Shown here piece by piece: positions 25,279-32,344 of a DNA stretch of 32,700 nt (the first letter of the stretch is position 1; each line of letters starts with the position of its first letter). Under the pieces are notes generated by a model. That model did not search any database and had not been told where the DNA came from. It saw nothing but the letters and a program-made list of their open reading frames with translations. The stretch comes from Vulcanimicrobiota bacterium (lineage in GTDB: Bacteria; Pseudomonadota; Gammaproteobacteria; Xanthomonadales; Rhodanobacteraceae). Made by a program: the position numbers and the translations under genes. Location: NCBI GenBank assembly GCA_903970555.1, contig CAJCJD010000161.1, positions 1-32,700 on the forward strand, read 5' to 3'.

Positions 25279-25980
25279 TCAAGAGATCTGCGGCAGATAG
25301 ACGGGTCGGGCCGCCGTCAGGCCTTGCTTCACCTGCAGGGTGCGTTCATCGGCCAACACCTCATCCTGGCCCGATTCAAGTCCGTCGAGCGCACGCCTGA
25401 CGATCTCCTCAGCACTGGACTTCGGGGCATCGAACCCGCGCGCAAGATCGGTATCGACAAAGCCCATGTGCAGCGCCAGCACTTGCGTCTTCTGCGCCGC
25501 CAGTTCGAGGCGCAAGGCGTTGGTGAGCGACCACGCGGCGGACTTGCTCGCCGAATAGGCGGCCATCGCGCCGCTCACCCATGAGACGACCGACAACACG
25601 TTGAGCAGCGCGCCACCGCCGTTGGACTTGAGAATCGGCGCGAAGGCCTTGCTCATGCGCAACATGGCGAAAAAGTTGGTCTCGAAGATGCGTCGCGTGA
25701 CGTCTTCGCTATCGGGTGCAAGAAAGCCTCCGGCCTGAGCGATGCCGGCGTTGTTGATCACAAGCGTCACATCAGACGCCAGTTTTGCGGCTGCTGCCAC
25801 GTCGTCTGGATTGGTGACGTCAAGTCGCAGTGGCACGACACCGGGTTGCGTGATGCTTGCAGGGTCGCGCGCGCCGGCATAGACCTTGCGAGCACCTCGA
25901 GCGAGCAACTCGCGCGTGAATGCCAGGCCAAGCCCGCGATTGGCTCCGGTGACAAGGACAGTAGCGTTCTCAATGTTCAT
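25279..25980 (-). CDS. SDR family oxidoreductase
   Basis: The 233-residue classical short-chain dehydrogenase has the cofactor motif TGANRGLG (11-18), INNAG (75-79) and the catalytic Ser130 with Tyr142 and Lys146 in AAYSASKSA. The arrangement fits NAD(P)H-dependent reductases. The substrate is not predicted. ATG 25980 has GGAG six bases upstream. It lies on the same strand as the Ohr gene at 26082 with a 101-bp gap, so they could share a transcript. Confidence 0.95.
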   Translation of the reverse strand: MNIENATVLVTGANRGLGLAFTRELLARGARKVYAGARDPASITQPGVVPLRLDVTNPDDVAAAAKLASDVTLVINNAGIAQAGGFLAPDSEDVTRRIFETNFFAMLRMSKAFAPILKSNGGGALLNVLSVVSWVSGAMAAYSASKSAAWSLTNALRLELAAQKTQVLALHMGFVDTDLARGFDAPKSSAEEIVRRALDGLESGQDEVLADERTLQVKQGLTAARPVYLPQIS

Positions 25981-26039
25981 AAGAAACTCCAAGGATGGGG
26001 AAAAAACAGAAGGGGGGCGCCGTTAGGTAAGCCGTGAGT

Positions 26040-26066
26040 CGGTTCGTCGCGGATGGTGCGGCGAAC
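26040..26066 (-). terminator. Hairpin after the first Ohr gene
   Basis: GTTCGTCGC and GCGGCGAAC flank a 7-base loop about 15 bp downstream of the Ohr stop. The second Ohr copy has a related inverted repeat at about 27627-27652 in the same relative place, which suggests a conserved transcription end. There is no long T-run. Confidence 0.35.
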
Positions 26067-26081
26067 TGACTTGGCCATGCT

Positions 26082-26528
26082 TCAGGCCGTGATGACTTCC
26101 GTGACAACTTCGATATTGCCTTTCGTTGCCTGTGAGTAAGGGCACAACTGGTGAGCCGAATGCGCAAGTGCTTCCGCAACGGCCTGATCCACGCCTGGAA
26201 TACGCAGGGTGAACTTGGCACCAAGGAACCACGCGGCGCCGCTCTCGCCAATATTGACCTGAAGGTCCACCGTCGTATCTTCCGGCAGCGTGATCTTCTT
26301 CATGGAAGCCGCGATACCAAGGACAGTGATCCAGCAGGCCGACCACGCACCTGCGAACAACTGCTCGGCGGTGGGATGCAGCTCGGCGGCGATGAACTCA
26401 TAATTTTTTCCGCCCGCGGCCGACAGCTTGATGTCGACGACGCCGTGCTCGCCGCGCTGAAGGGCAGGGTCGCGGTTGACCTTGGTGTGGGTCAGGCCGG
26501 AGTAACGAACTTTTTCGATCTTTTTCAT
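26082..26528 (-). CDS. Ohr family organic hydroperoxide resistance protein (copy 1)
   Basis: The 148-residue OsmC/Ohr-fold peroxidase reduces organic hydroperoxides using two cysteines and lipoyl-type electron donors. Both are present: Cys65 in AGAWSACW and Cys129 in HQLCPYS, 64 residues apart as in known Ohr proteins. The catalytic arginine (Arg19, VNRDP) and glutamate (Glu55, AEQLF) are also visible. It is about 80% identical to the copy at 27668 by hand count, and the flanking text matches too, so this is a local duplication. It faces the LysR gene at 26701 and lacks the palindromes found upstream of the second copy. Confidence 0.95.
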   Translation of the reverse strand: MKKIEKVRYSGLTHTKVNRDPALQRGEHGVVDIKLSAAGGKNYEFIAAELHPTAEQLFAGAWSACWITVLGIAASMKKITLPEDTTVDLQVNIGESGAAWFLGAKFTLRIPGVDQAVAEALAHSAHQLCPYSQATKGNIEVVTEVITA

Positions 26529-26568
26529 GGGGAATTCCTCACAGGGGATTTTTGGGGGATTGCATAAA

Positions 26569-26591
26569 TCGGTTGAGCCGGTCGCAACCGA
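26569..26591. promoter_or_regulatory. Inverted repeat between Ohr copy 1 and LysR
   Basis: TCGGTTG (26569-26575) and its exact complement (26585-26591) flank 9 bp. The size matches a LysR site and it lies in the 172-bp divergent region. It sits where alignment with the upstream region of the second copy ends, so it may be a replacement operator. Confidence 0.45.
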
Positions 26592-26700
26592 AGGGGAGTT
26601 GCGCTTTCAAGGGTGGCCGGATGGATGGAAAGGCTAGAACCTTCCAAATCAAGGCACTAGACGGTAAATTCGGGAGGCGCCCTTCCACTGGTGAGAGGCC

Positions 26701-27606
26701 ATGGACCGACTCGAAGCCATGACCATTTTGTTGGCGGCGGTAGAGGCGGGCAGCCTTTCCGCCGCCAGTCGGCAATTGCGTATTCCGCTGGCGACTGTCA
26801 GCCGACGCGTGTCGGAATTGGAAGCGCATCTCAATGTCCGCCTGGTACTGCGGGGTGGACGAAAACTGGTGCTGACCGATGCAGGGCGTGACTACGTTGC
26901 TTCCTGCCGGCAGATCATGGAAAACATCGAGGAAGTCGAGCGCACGGCTGCCGGTGAATACCGCGCGCCACAAGGCGATTTGATCATCAGTGCACCGCTG
27001 GTAATCGGACGCAATCATGTCATTCCGGTACTCGTCGAATTTCTACGCACATACCCGGAGATCCGCGCGCACATCCATTTGAGCGATCGCGTCAGCAATC
27101 TTTTGGAAGAGCATGTCGACCTTGCCGTACGACTCGGCGAATTGCCCGACAGCGACATGATCGCCACGCGCGTCGCACTCATCAGCCGCGTGCTGTGCGC
27201 AAGCCCCGCCTACCTGCAGTCGCGTGGTGTTCCGGAAAGGCCTGAAGACCTCACTTCGCACGATTGCATCACTTATGAGGGGTACTCCGCAGCAGATATG
27301 TGGGAGTTCCGTCAGGGACAAACCTCGCAGGTGATCAAAGTGTCATCGCGCCTGAGCGTGAACTTGGCGGAGGCCGCCGTGATCGCTGCATCCACCGATG
27401 CGGGCGTCGCTCGAGTGTTGTCCGATCAAGTTGATCATCTGTTGAAAGCGGGGACACTGGTGAGGTTGCTGCAAGACTTTGAGCCTGCGCCCATGCCGGT
27501 CAGCCTTGTGTATCCAAGCCAGCGTCAAGTACCTTTGAAACTGCGCGCTTTCATCGACTTCGCAACGCCGCTATTGCGAGAGCGGCTAGGCTACAAACGT
27601 CCGTGA
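26701..27606 (+). CDS. LysR family transcriptional regulator
   Basis: A 301-residue LysR protein with helix-turn-helix SLSAASRQLRIPLATVSRRV, the HLNVRLVLRGGRKLVLTDAGRD block and a two-lobed effector domain (GDLIISAPLVIGRNHVIPVL, LLEEHVDLAVRLGELPD, PVSLVYPSQRQVPLKLRAF). It lies between the two Ohr copies and is divergent from copy 1. This places it as the likely regulator of copy 1, whose OhrR-type sites are missing. It was probably inserted or kept when the duplication formed; no evidence shows which. Confidence 0.95.
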   Translation: MDRLEAMTILLAAVEAGSLSAASRQLRIPLATVSRRVSELEAHLNVRLVLRGGRKLVLTDAGRDYVASCRQIMENIEEVERTAAGEYRAPQGDLIISAPLVIGRNHVIPVLVEFLRTYPEIRAHIHLSDRVSNLLEEHVDLAVRLGELPDSDMIATRVALISRVLCASPAYLQSRGVPERPEDLTSHDCITYEGYSAADMWEFRQGQTSQVIKVSSRLSVNLAEAAVIAASTDAGVARVLSDQVDHLLKAGTLVRLLQDFEPAPMPVSLVYPSQRQVPLKLRAFIDFATPLLRERLGYKRP

Positions 27607-27667
27607 CACGAATGGCCATGTGAGCCGGTTCGCCGCTGATGGCACGACGAACCGACTCGGCCGTGCT

Positions 27668-28114
27668 TTACGCCGTGATGACGTCCATGGCGACTTCGAT
27701 ATTGCCGTTCACCGCTTTGGAGTAAGGACAAATCTGGTGAGCCGAATGGGCAAGAGCCTCCGCAACGGCCTGAGTCACACCCGGAATGCGGACGAAGAAC
27801 TTGGCGCCAATGAACCAAGCCGGGCCGGTCTCACCAATGTTCACCTGGATGTCTACCGACGTGTCTTCCGGTAGCGTGACCTTCTTCAATGAGGCTGCGA
27901 TACCCAGGGCGGAGATCCAGCAGGCCGACCAGGCGCCTGCGAAAAGCTGCTCGGCCGTAGGATGCAGCTCGGCGGCGATGAATTCATAGCTTTTTCCACC
28001 CGGGGTCGACAGCTTCATGTCGACGACGCCGTGCTCGCCGCGTTGAAGGGCGGGGTCACGGTTGATCTTGGTGTGGGTCCGGCCGGTGTAGTGGATTTTT
28101 TCGATCTTGGTCAT
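27668..28114 (-). CDS. ohr: Ohr family organic hydroperoxide resistance protein (copy 2)
   Basis: The 148-residue protein has all Ohr catalytic residues: Arg19 (INRDP), Glu55 (AEQLF), Cys65 (AGAWSACW) and Cys129 (HQICPYS). This copy has the classic setting, since the ohrR gene lies upstream in divergent orientation and palindromic sites sit between them. It differs from copy 1 at about 29 of 148 positions by hand count. I expect this to be the hydroperoxide-inducible one, controlled by OhrR. Confidence 0.96.
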   Translation of the reverse strand: MTKIEKIHYTGRTHTKINRDPALQRGEHGVVDMKLSTPGGKSYEFIAAELHPTAEQLFAGAWSACWISALGIAASLKKVTLPEDTSVDIQVNIGETGPAWFIGAKFFVRIPGVTQAVAEALAHSAHQICPYSKAVNGNIEVAMDVITA

Positions 28115-28172
28115 GGCAAATTCCTTACAGAGAGTTTGGGATGTGGGGGATTACATGAATCGCGTAAGATTG

Positions 28173-28186
28173 TATCGTGTGCGATA
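28173..28186. promoter_or_regulatory. OhrR-like site, degenerate
   Basis: TATCGTGTGCGATA differs at two positions from the TATCGCATGCGATA form seen in the other sites of this intergenic region. It lies about 59 bp upstream of the ohr start and is therefore the one best placed to control ohr. Confidence 0.5.
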
Positions 28187-28275
28187 TATATAAGAATGAG
28201 CGTGCCAGGAAATCTTGTCAAGTTACTTCAGGCGAGTTCTTTGACGTACATTGCATATACATCGCGTACGTATAA

Positions 28276-28287
28276 ATCGCATGCGAT
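28276..28287. promoter_or_regulatory. OhrR-like palindrome, middle copy
   Basis: ATCGCATGCGAT is a perfect 12-bp palindrome flanked by AT-rich DNA (TATA on both sides). It lies midway between ohr and ohrR, in the promoter-like AT-rich stretch. Confidence 0.55.
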
Positions 28288-28404
28288 ATAAAAATAATCT
28301 CTCAAGAGGGCAGGCAAGTCAACAGGGATTCGCAAATATTTTTTTGCCGGTAAACCGGCTATTTGGCATGGTATTTGCGAAATCACGTGGCTATCGATAT
28401 CGAT

Positions 28405-28422
28405 TACATCGCATGCGATGTA
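28405..28422. promoter_or_regulatory. OhrR-like palindrome, 18 bp perfect
   Basis: TACATCGCATGCGATGTA is perfectly palindromic. Its ends (TACA and TGTA) resemble the outer half-sites described for OhrR in other bacteria. It lies 42 bp before the ohrR start and is a likely autoregulatory operator. Confidence 0.65.
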
Positions 28423-28464
28423 TGCTACGGCGAAGCCCGTTCAGGGCGCAGGCACGGAAGAGAC

Positions 28465-28905
28465 ATGAAACCGGATCGTAAATTGGCCGACTTTCTTTGC
28501 TTTGCCATCTACTCGGCAAACCTAGCGTTCGGCAAGGCATACCGCCCCATCCTCGACGAGCTTGGCCTTACGTACACGCAATACGTGACCATCGTTGCCC
28601 TTTGGGAAGAGGACGGCCTCACAGTAAGCGGGCTTGGCGAGAAGCTGTTTCTCGAGTCGAACACGCTCACCCCCATACTCAAGAAGCTGGAGGCGATGGG
28701 ATATGTCGAACGCGTGCGCGAAACAGAAGACGAGCGTGTCGTCCGCGTTCACCTGACAAAGAGTGGACGCCGCCTTCGCGAAAAGGCGTTGAGCATCAAC
28801 CTGGACGATGCATGCGGCCTTACAGCCAAGGGCTTCTCCAGCCTTCAGAAGGAAATCGTCGGGCTGAGGGACAACCTACTCAAATCGCTCGATCGCGACG
28901 ATTGA
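28465..28905 (+). CDS. ohrR: OhrR, organic hydroperoxide-sensing MarR family repressor
   Basis: The 146-residue protein matches OhrR of the 2-Cys type. The sensing cysteine is in DFLCFAIYSANLAF (Cys12) and a second cysteine lies at about 117 (DDACGLT). Their spacing of 105 residues equals that of Cys22 and Cys127 in Xanthomonas OhrR. The winged helix is LTVSGLGEKLFLESNTLTPILKKLEA with wing ETEDERVVRVHLT, also typical. ATG 28465 is preceded by GGAAGAG. It is divergent from ohr and likely represses both, released when the first cysteine is oxidised and forms a disulfide with the second. Confidence 0.96.
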   Translation: MKPDRKLADFLCFAIYSANLAFGKAYRPILDELGLTYTQYVTIVALWEEDGLTVSGLGEKLFLESNTLTPILKKLEAMGYVERVRETEDERVVRVHLTKSGRRLREKALSINLDDACGLTAKGFSSLQKEIVGLRDNLLKSLDRDD

Positions 28906-28925
28906 TCGTGCCGCGGCACATGCGA

Positions 28926-29768
28926 TCAGTGAGGCTGTGTACGCGTGTCATCGCCGTCAGCTCGCCCAAACGCGGGTAGGTACCGACCGAAGTTCAGTTC
29001 GAAGTCGCTCGGAACACCGTAGGCCATCCCACGGAGCTTGACGCGACGTGCCTGCGCACTAGGTGAGGCCAGGGTTGAGAAGAATACGTCGATGCTCGAC
29101 TGAAGCTCGGTAGCTGTCGGCGTCCCAAACCGATTGATCTGGGCCTTCGCCGGGCCCAGCGTTTCGCGGTCGAACGAAGCCACTCGCGCAGCAAGCGCAT
29201 CGACAAACGCGTCGAGTTTGTCATCGTCCAACGTGCGGTTCACCCAGCCGTAGCGCTCAGCGATATCGGCATCGAAATCGTCAGTGCTGAGGACAAACTC
29301 GAGCGCCCGCGAGCGACCGACCAAACGCGGGAGCCATTCCATCGCGCCACCGCCAGGGACCAGTCCGACGCCGACCTCGGGGTTGCCGAATAGAGCATTT
29401 TGCCGGCTGGCGAAGCGCATGTCGCAGGCCAATACGAACTCGTTACCGATGCCGCGTGTGCGGCCGCGAATCTTGGCGATGCTCACCACTGGCGTGGACG
29501 AAAGACGCAGCACAAAGTCACGCCAAAGGCCCAGCACCCCCGGTCGTTCGACTGCCTTTGCGACGTCGAGATGGGCGACGAAAAAATCGGGATTCGCCGA
29601 CTGAAACACGATGACTTTTACGGACGAGTCCGCCTCAATGCTGGTCATCAACGTCGTCAATTCGTCGATCGTTGTGGGAACAAACATGTTGATCGGCGGG
29701 TTGTCGAAAGTGATCGTCCATCGGCCTGGATGGGTGCGGTCGAGGTTAAACTGCGAAAGGTCAGACAT
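28926..29768 (-). CDS. Enoyl-CoA hydratase/isomerase (crotonase) family protein
   Basis: The 280-residue product has crotonase landmarks: an N-terminal strand region (GRWTITFDNPPINMF), the oxyanion-hole region IRGRTRGIGNEFVLACD, and NPEVGVGLVPGGGAMEWLP, where the first catalytic glutamate lies. The C-terminus shows the helical trimerisation region. Family members hydrate, isomerise or cleave acyl-CoA. The GGAG before ATG 29768 is good. No neighbouring beta-oxidation genes are seen, so the substrate is unclear; the surrounding VOC and isochorismatase-like genes suggest small-molecule breakdown. Confidence 0.9.
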   Translation of the reverse strand: MSDLSQFNLDRTHPGRWTITFDNPPINMFVPTTIDELTTLMTSIEADSSVKVIVFQSANPDFFVAHLDVAKAVERPGVLGLWRDFVLRLSSTPVVSIAKIRGRTRGIGNEFVLACDMRFASRQNALFGNPEVGVGLVPGGGAMEWLPRLVGRSRALEFVLSTDDFDADIAERYGWVNRTLDDDKLDAFVDALAARVASFDRETLGPAKAQINRFGTPTATELQSSIDVFFSTLASPSAQARRVKLRGMAYGVPSDFELNFGRYLPAFGRADGDDTRTQPH

Positions 29769-29931
29769 GGAGCGTCTCCTGATGCGATAGTGGAACCAGA
29801 TTTGCTCTGCACTCGGCAGCTGCCGCCGTGGGTATCTCCACCGCCGGGTGAGCCGATCTAAGAAACGAAGCGAAGCGCGCAGGCGATGGTCGGCACTAGC
29901 TCGGACTCGGTGCAGGCATCTATCACGAGCC

Positions 29932-30609
29932 TCACAAGGGCAGGTCTTTACCTGTGTGCTCGCTCATGAGGTACTCGGCATACCAGTCCGGCCAATTCTC
30001 ATCGCGTTGGCCGCCGGTCCGCTTCTCGTGCTCGCCGTGTGCGGCACTCGCCCGCCGCAGTGCAGCCGCGAGGTCCTTCGAAGAGGTGAATGTCACGATG
30101 TTCGTGTCCACGCGTCCGGGCCTTCGCTGGGTTACCTCCTGTAGCAGCCAGCCATTACCGTCTGGATCGTTGAACGAGGCGAACGAGCGGTAACTACTAT
30201 GCTCAGGATACGGACCGCTAACCCGAATCCGCCCGAACAAGTAGGGTTCGTCCGGGCCGGGGTACACGCCGTCGGCGTCGTGGAACACTTCGCCGATTTC
30301 AACGCCACGACCTAGCAGCTCTTTGCGGGCTACCTCGACGTCGGAGACGATGAGATACAACCCCTGGGCAGAGCCGGGGGTAGCTGCGGTGACGTTCTTG
30401 CCAAAGAGGATCGAGCACCCGGAACCGGGCGGTGTGAAGTGGACTCGCTGCAAGTAACCATCATCGGAGGTGTAATCGGCATCTAGCCTCCACCCCAGGC
30501 TGGCGTAAAAGCGCTTTGCGCGATCGACGTCCGAGACGGGGATGACGACGAGCTCGAATTTCATGTCCACCCCCCGCGCGTGCGAGGTTTCCACTGCAGC
30601 GCTGCTCAT
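29932..30609 (-). CDS. VOC (glyoxalase/bleomycin resistance) family protein
   Basis: The 225-residue product has one VOC module: MKFELVVIPVSDVDRAKRFY, then SLGWRLDADYTSDDGYLQRV, GLYLIVSDVEVARKEL and FASFNDPDGNGWLLQEV, in which the metal-binding residues of paired beta-alpha-beta-beta-beta units would lie. A C-terminal extension of about 60 residues (ending in DWYAEYLMSEHTGKDLPL) is not part of the classic domain. GGAGG lies five bases before ATG 30609; ATG 30564 would start at the domain itself. Function (glyoxalase, dioxygenase or drug binding) is not determined. Confidence 0.88.
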   Translation of the reverse strand: MSSAAVETSHARGVDMKFELVVIPVSDVDRAKRFYASLGWRLDADYTSDDGYLQRVHFTPPGSGCSILFGKNVTAATPGSAQGLYLIVSDVEVARKELLGRGVEIGEVFHDADGVYPGPDEPYLFGRIRVSGPYPEHSSYRSFASFNDPDGNGWLLQEVTQRRPGRVDTNIVTFTSSKDLAAALRRASAAHGEHEKRTGGQRDENWPDWYAEYLMSEHTGKDLPL

Positions 30610-30729
30610 CTGAACCTCCGACTGCTTTGGCCGCAACGCGGCCTTTGAGATTGAGGACAACAAGACTTGGTGAAGGAGCAAAGTCGGCGTCGATCCGTCC
30701 TGCCCAAGCGACGGCCGAAGCCCGTAAAT

Positions 30730-31380
30730 CTACGGCGCGCTGAGCTCTGCGATTGCGGCAGACGACAGCAAGTCGACGATCTCTTGCGTTGTCACGATGC
30801 GACTGGCGTAGCTCGGAATATTGACTTCGAGCGCGGCGTGCATCTCCCTGTCCGAGTAGTCTGCCGTCGCATCTCTTACTACCGTCACCCCGTAACCGAG
30901 CTCAGCGGCATAGCGCGCCGTCGCTTCAAGACAAGTATGTGCGAGAAGCCCCATGATGATGAGCTGCTCAACGTCGTGCTTCCTGAGTTGCAGATCCAAA
31001 TCCGTGTTGGCGAATCCGCTTGAACACCAATGCTCTGTGGCGACGATCTCGCCCGGCTCAGGCTCGAAGCCGGGATGCATCTCGCCGCCCCAGCTGCCGT
31101 ACTCGAAGGGCTTGTTCTTCCAGGCCAATTTTTGAACGGGCGCGATGTACTTCCATGTCTCGTAGTCGCCTGGACGGTAGCGACGGTGAAGTGCATAAAA
31201 CACCCGAAGCTTTGCCTCACGCGCCGCTTTCAGGACTTGCAGCATGTGAGGAACGCACTCATTTGCTTCCGCGACCGCACGAAGCCGACCCCACACCTTG
31301 CCACCCTCGGAAATGAAGTCGTTATAGGGATCGATCACGATAAGCCCCGTGATCTGCCTGTCGTAGGGATGCGTCGTCAT
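30730..31380 (-). CDS. Isochorismatase-like cysteine hydrolase
   Basis: The 216-residue product has the family aspartate in IVIDPYNDF (Asp17) and the nucleophile cysteine in LLAHTCLEATARYAAELGYG (Cys150). The catalytic lysine that usually precedes the SxF block is not in the expected place: VATEHWCSSGFANTD has Glu116 and His117 instead. Related bacterial and fungal proteins with EHWxxSGFANTDLD exist, so this is a subfamily trait, not damage. The family includes nicotinamidases and other amide or ester hydrolases, but no substrate can be assigned. The start has no strong ribosome site. Confidence 0.88.
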   Translation of the reverse strand: MTTHPYDRQITGLIVIDPYNDFISEGGKVWGRLRAVAEANECVPHMLQVLKAAREAKLRVFYALHRRYRPGDYETWKYIAPVQKLAWKNKPFEYGSWGGEMHPGFEPEPGEIVATEHWCSSGFANTDLDLQLRKHDVEQLIIMGLLAHTCLEATARYAAELGYGVTVVRDATADYSDREMHAALEVNIPSYASRIVTTQEIVDLLSSAAIAELSAP

Positions 31381-31777
31381 GGCGTCGTATCCGTCCTGCG
31401 CTGTGTGGTTCTTGCAAGGACACTAGTGGGCATACCAACACGCGGACCGTCGGCGAAACACGCAACGCTCCGAACCTCGCGAAAATAACGCTGCATGCGT
31501 TAGGTCGACGTTTTACCGCCGTGGTTAAAACGTTCCAATGGTGTTTTTTGGCGACCGAAAATCGCACTACGATGTCATTCGTATCACGCGAGCACGTTGC
31601 GAGTTCGATGCAAAAGTCATTCAATTCACGTCATCGCAGGCGAGGGGGCTTTGGCAACCGACACCAAATGCAAAACATGTTTTTACACGACGACCCGCGT
31701 GCTATAGGGTGTTGCATCGACCCACTGAGGTCGCAACCCAGCGCGGACATGTCGACGGATGTAAGGGGAACCACGAA
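31381..31777. other. Divergent intergenic region with an inverted repeat
   Basis: The 397 bp separate the isochorismatase-like gene and the SnoaL-like gene. ACGTTTTA (31508-31515) and its exact complement (31526-31533) form an inverted repeat with a 10-bp centre, which may be an operator. The rest contains only short unsupported frames. Confidence 0.5.
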
Positions 31778-32176
31778 ATGAACGAACAACCGCTCGAAAC
31801 TTGGCACCGCTTGGTTCGGACCCAAGACCCCTCCGGACTCGATTCCTTGCTCGGAGAAGATGCGGTTTTCTACTCGCCTGTCGTCCACGCGCCACAACGT
31901 GGCAAGGCACTCGCCACCGCGTATCTGACTGCGGCGTTCACCATATTCGTCAACCCAACATTCCGCTATGTGCGTGAGATTGTGGGCACGTCAGACGCGA
32001 TGTTGGAGTTCGAGACCGAAATGGATGGAATAATCGTCAACGGGGTCGATCTCATCAAGTGGAACGGCGCCGGGAAAATTGTCGAATTCAAGGTAATGCT
32101 CAGACCATTGAAGGCAATCAATCTCGTCCATCAACGAATGGCTGCGATGCTTCAATCAAGGCAAGAAGCGTCATGA
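31778..32176 (+). CDS. SnoaL-like (NTF2 superfamily) protein
   Basis: The 132-residue product has the NTF2-like features LETWHRLVRTQDPSGLDSLL, a catalytic-type acidic/aromatic segment (EDAVFYSPVVHAPQRG), the strand NPTFRYVREIVGTSDAMLEF and GVDLIKWNGAGKIVEFKVML. The last strand is close to the SnoaL pattern. AAGGGG lies nine bases upstream of ATG 31778. An open frame extends further upstream but has no ribosome site or family match. It is the gene just before the tail-sheath gene, but I do not think the two are functionally linked. Confidence 0.85.
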   Translation: MNEQPLETWHRLVRTQDPSGLDSLLGEDAVFYSPVVHAPQRGKALATAYLTAAFTIFVNPTFRYVREIVGTSDAMLEFETEMDGIIVNGVDLIKWNGAGKIVEFKVMLRPLKAINLVHQRMAAMLQSRQEAS

Positions 32177-32344
32177 AACTTGGTCAGCTTCCGACCAGAA
32201 GCAGGCGTGGGGAAAATTAGGGGGCGAACCGATGTGTGGCCACTTGACCAATGGGCAATGGGTGAGGGCACCCGAGTCAGCTCTTTGGGTGGTAAAGGTA
32301 TGGATAGCGGCGGCAATGCCGCGCACTTAACGAGGAACAGGACC

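Noticed and set aside
32177..32344. Short gap before the sheath gene as an attachment site
   Set aside because: I saw no tRNA end or repeated core that would mark an att site; the other end of any element is outside the window.
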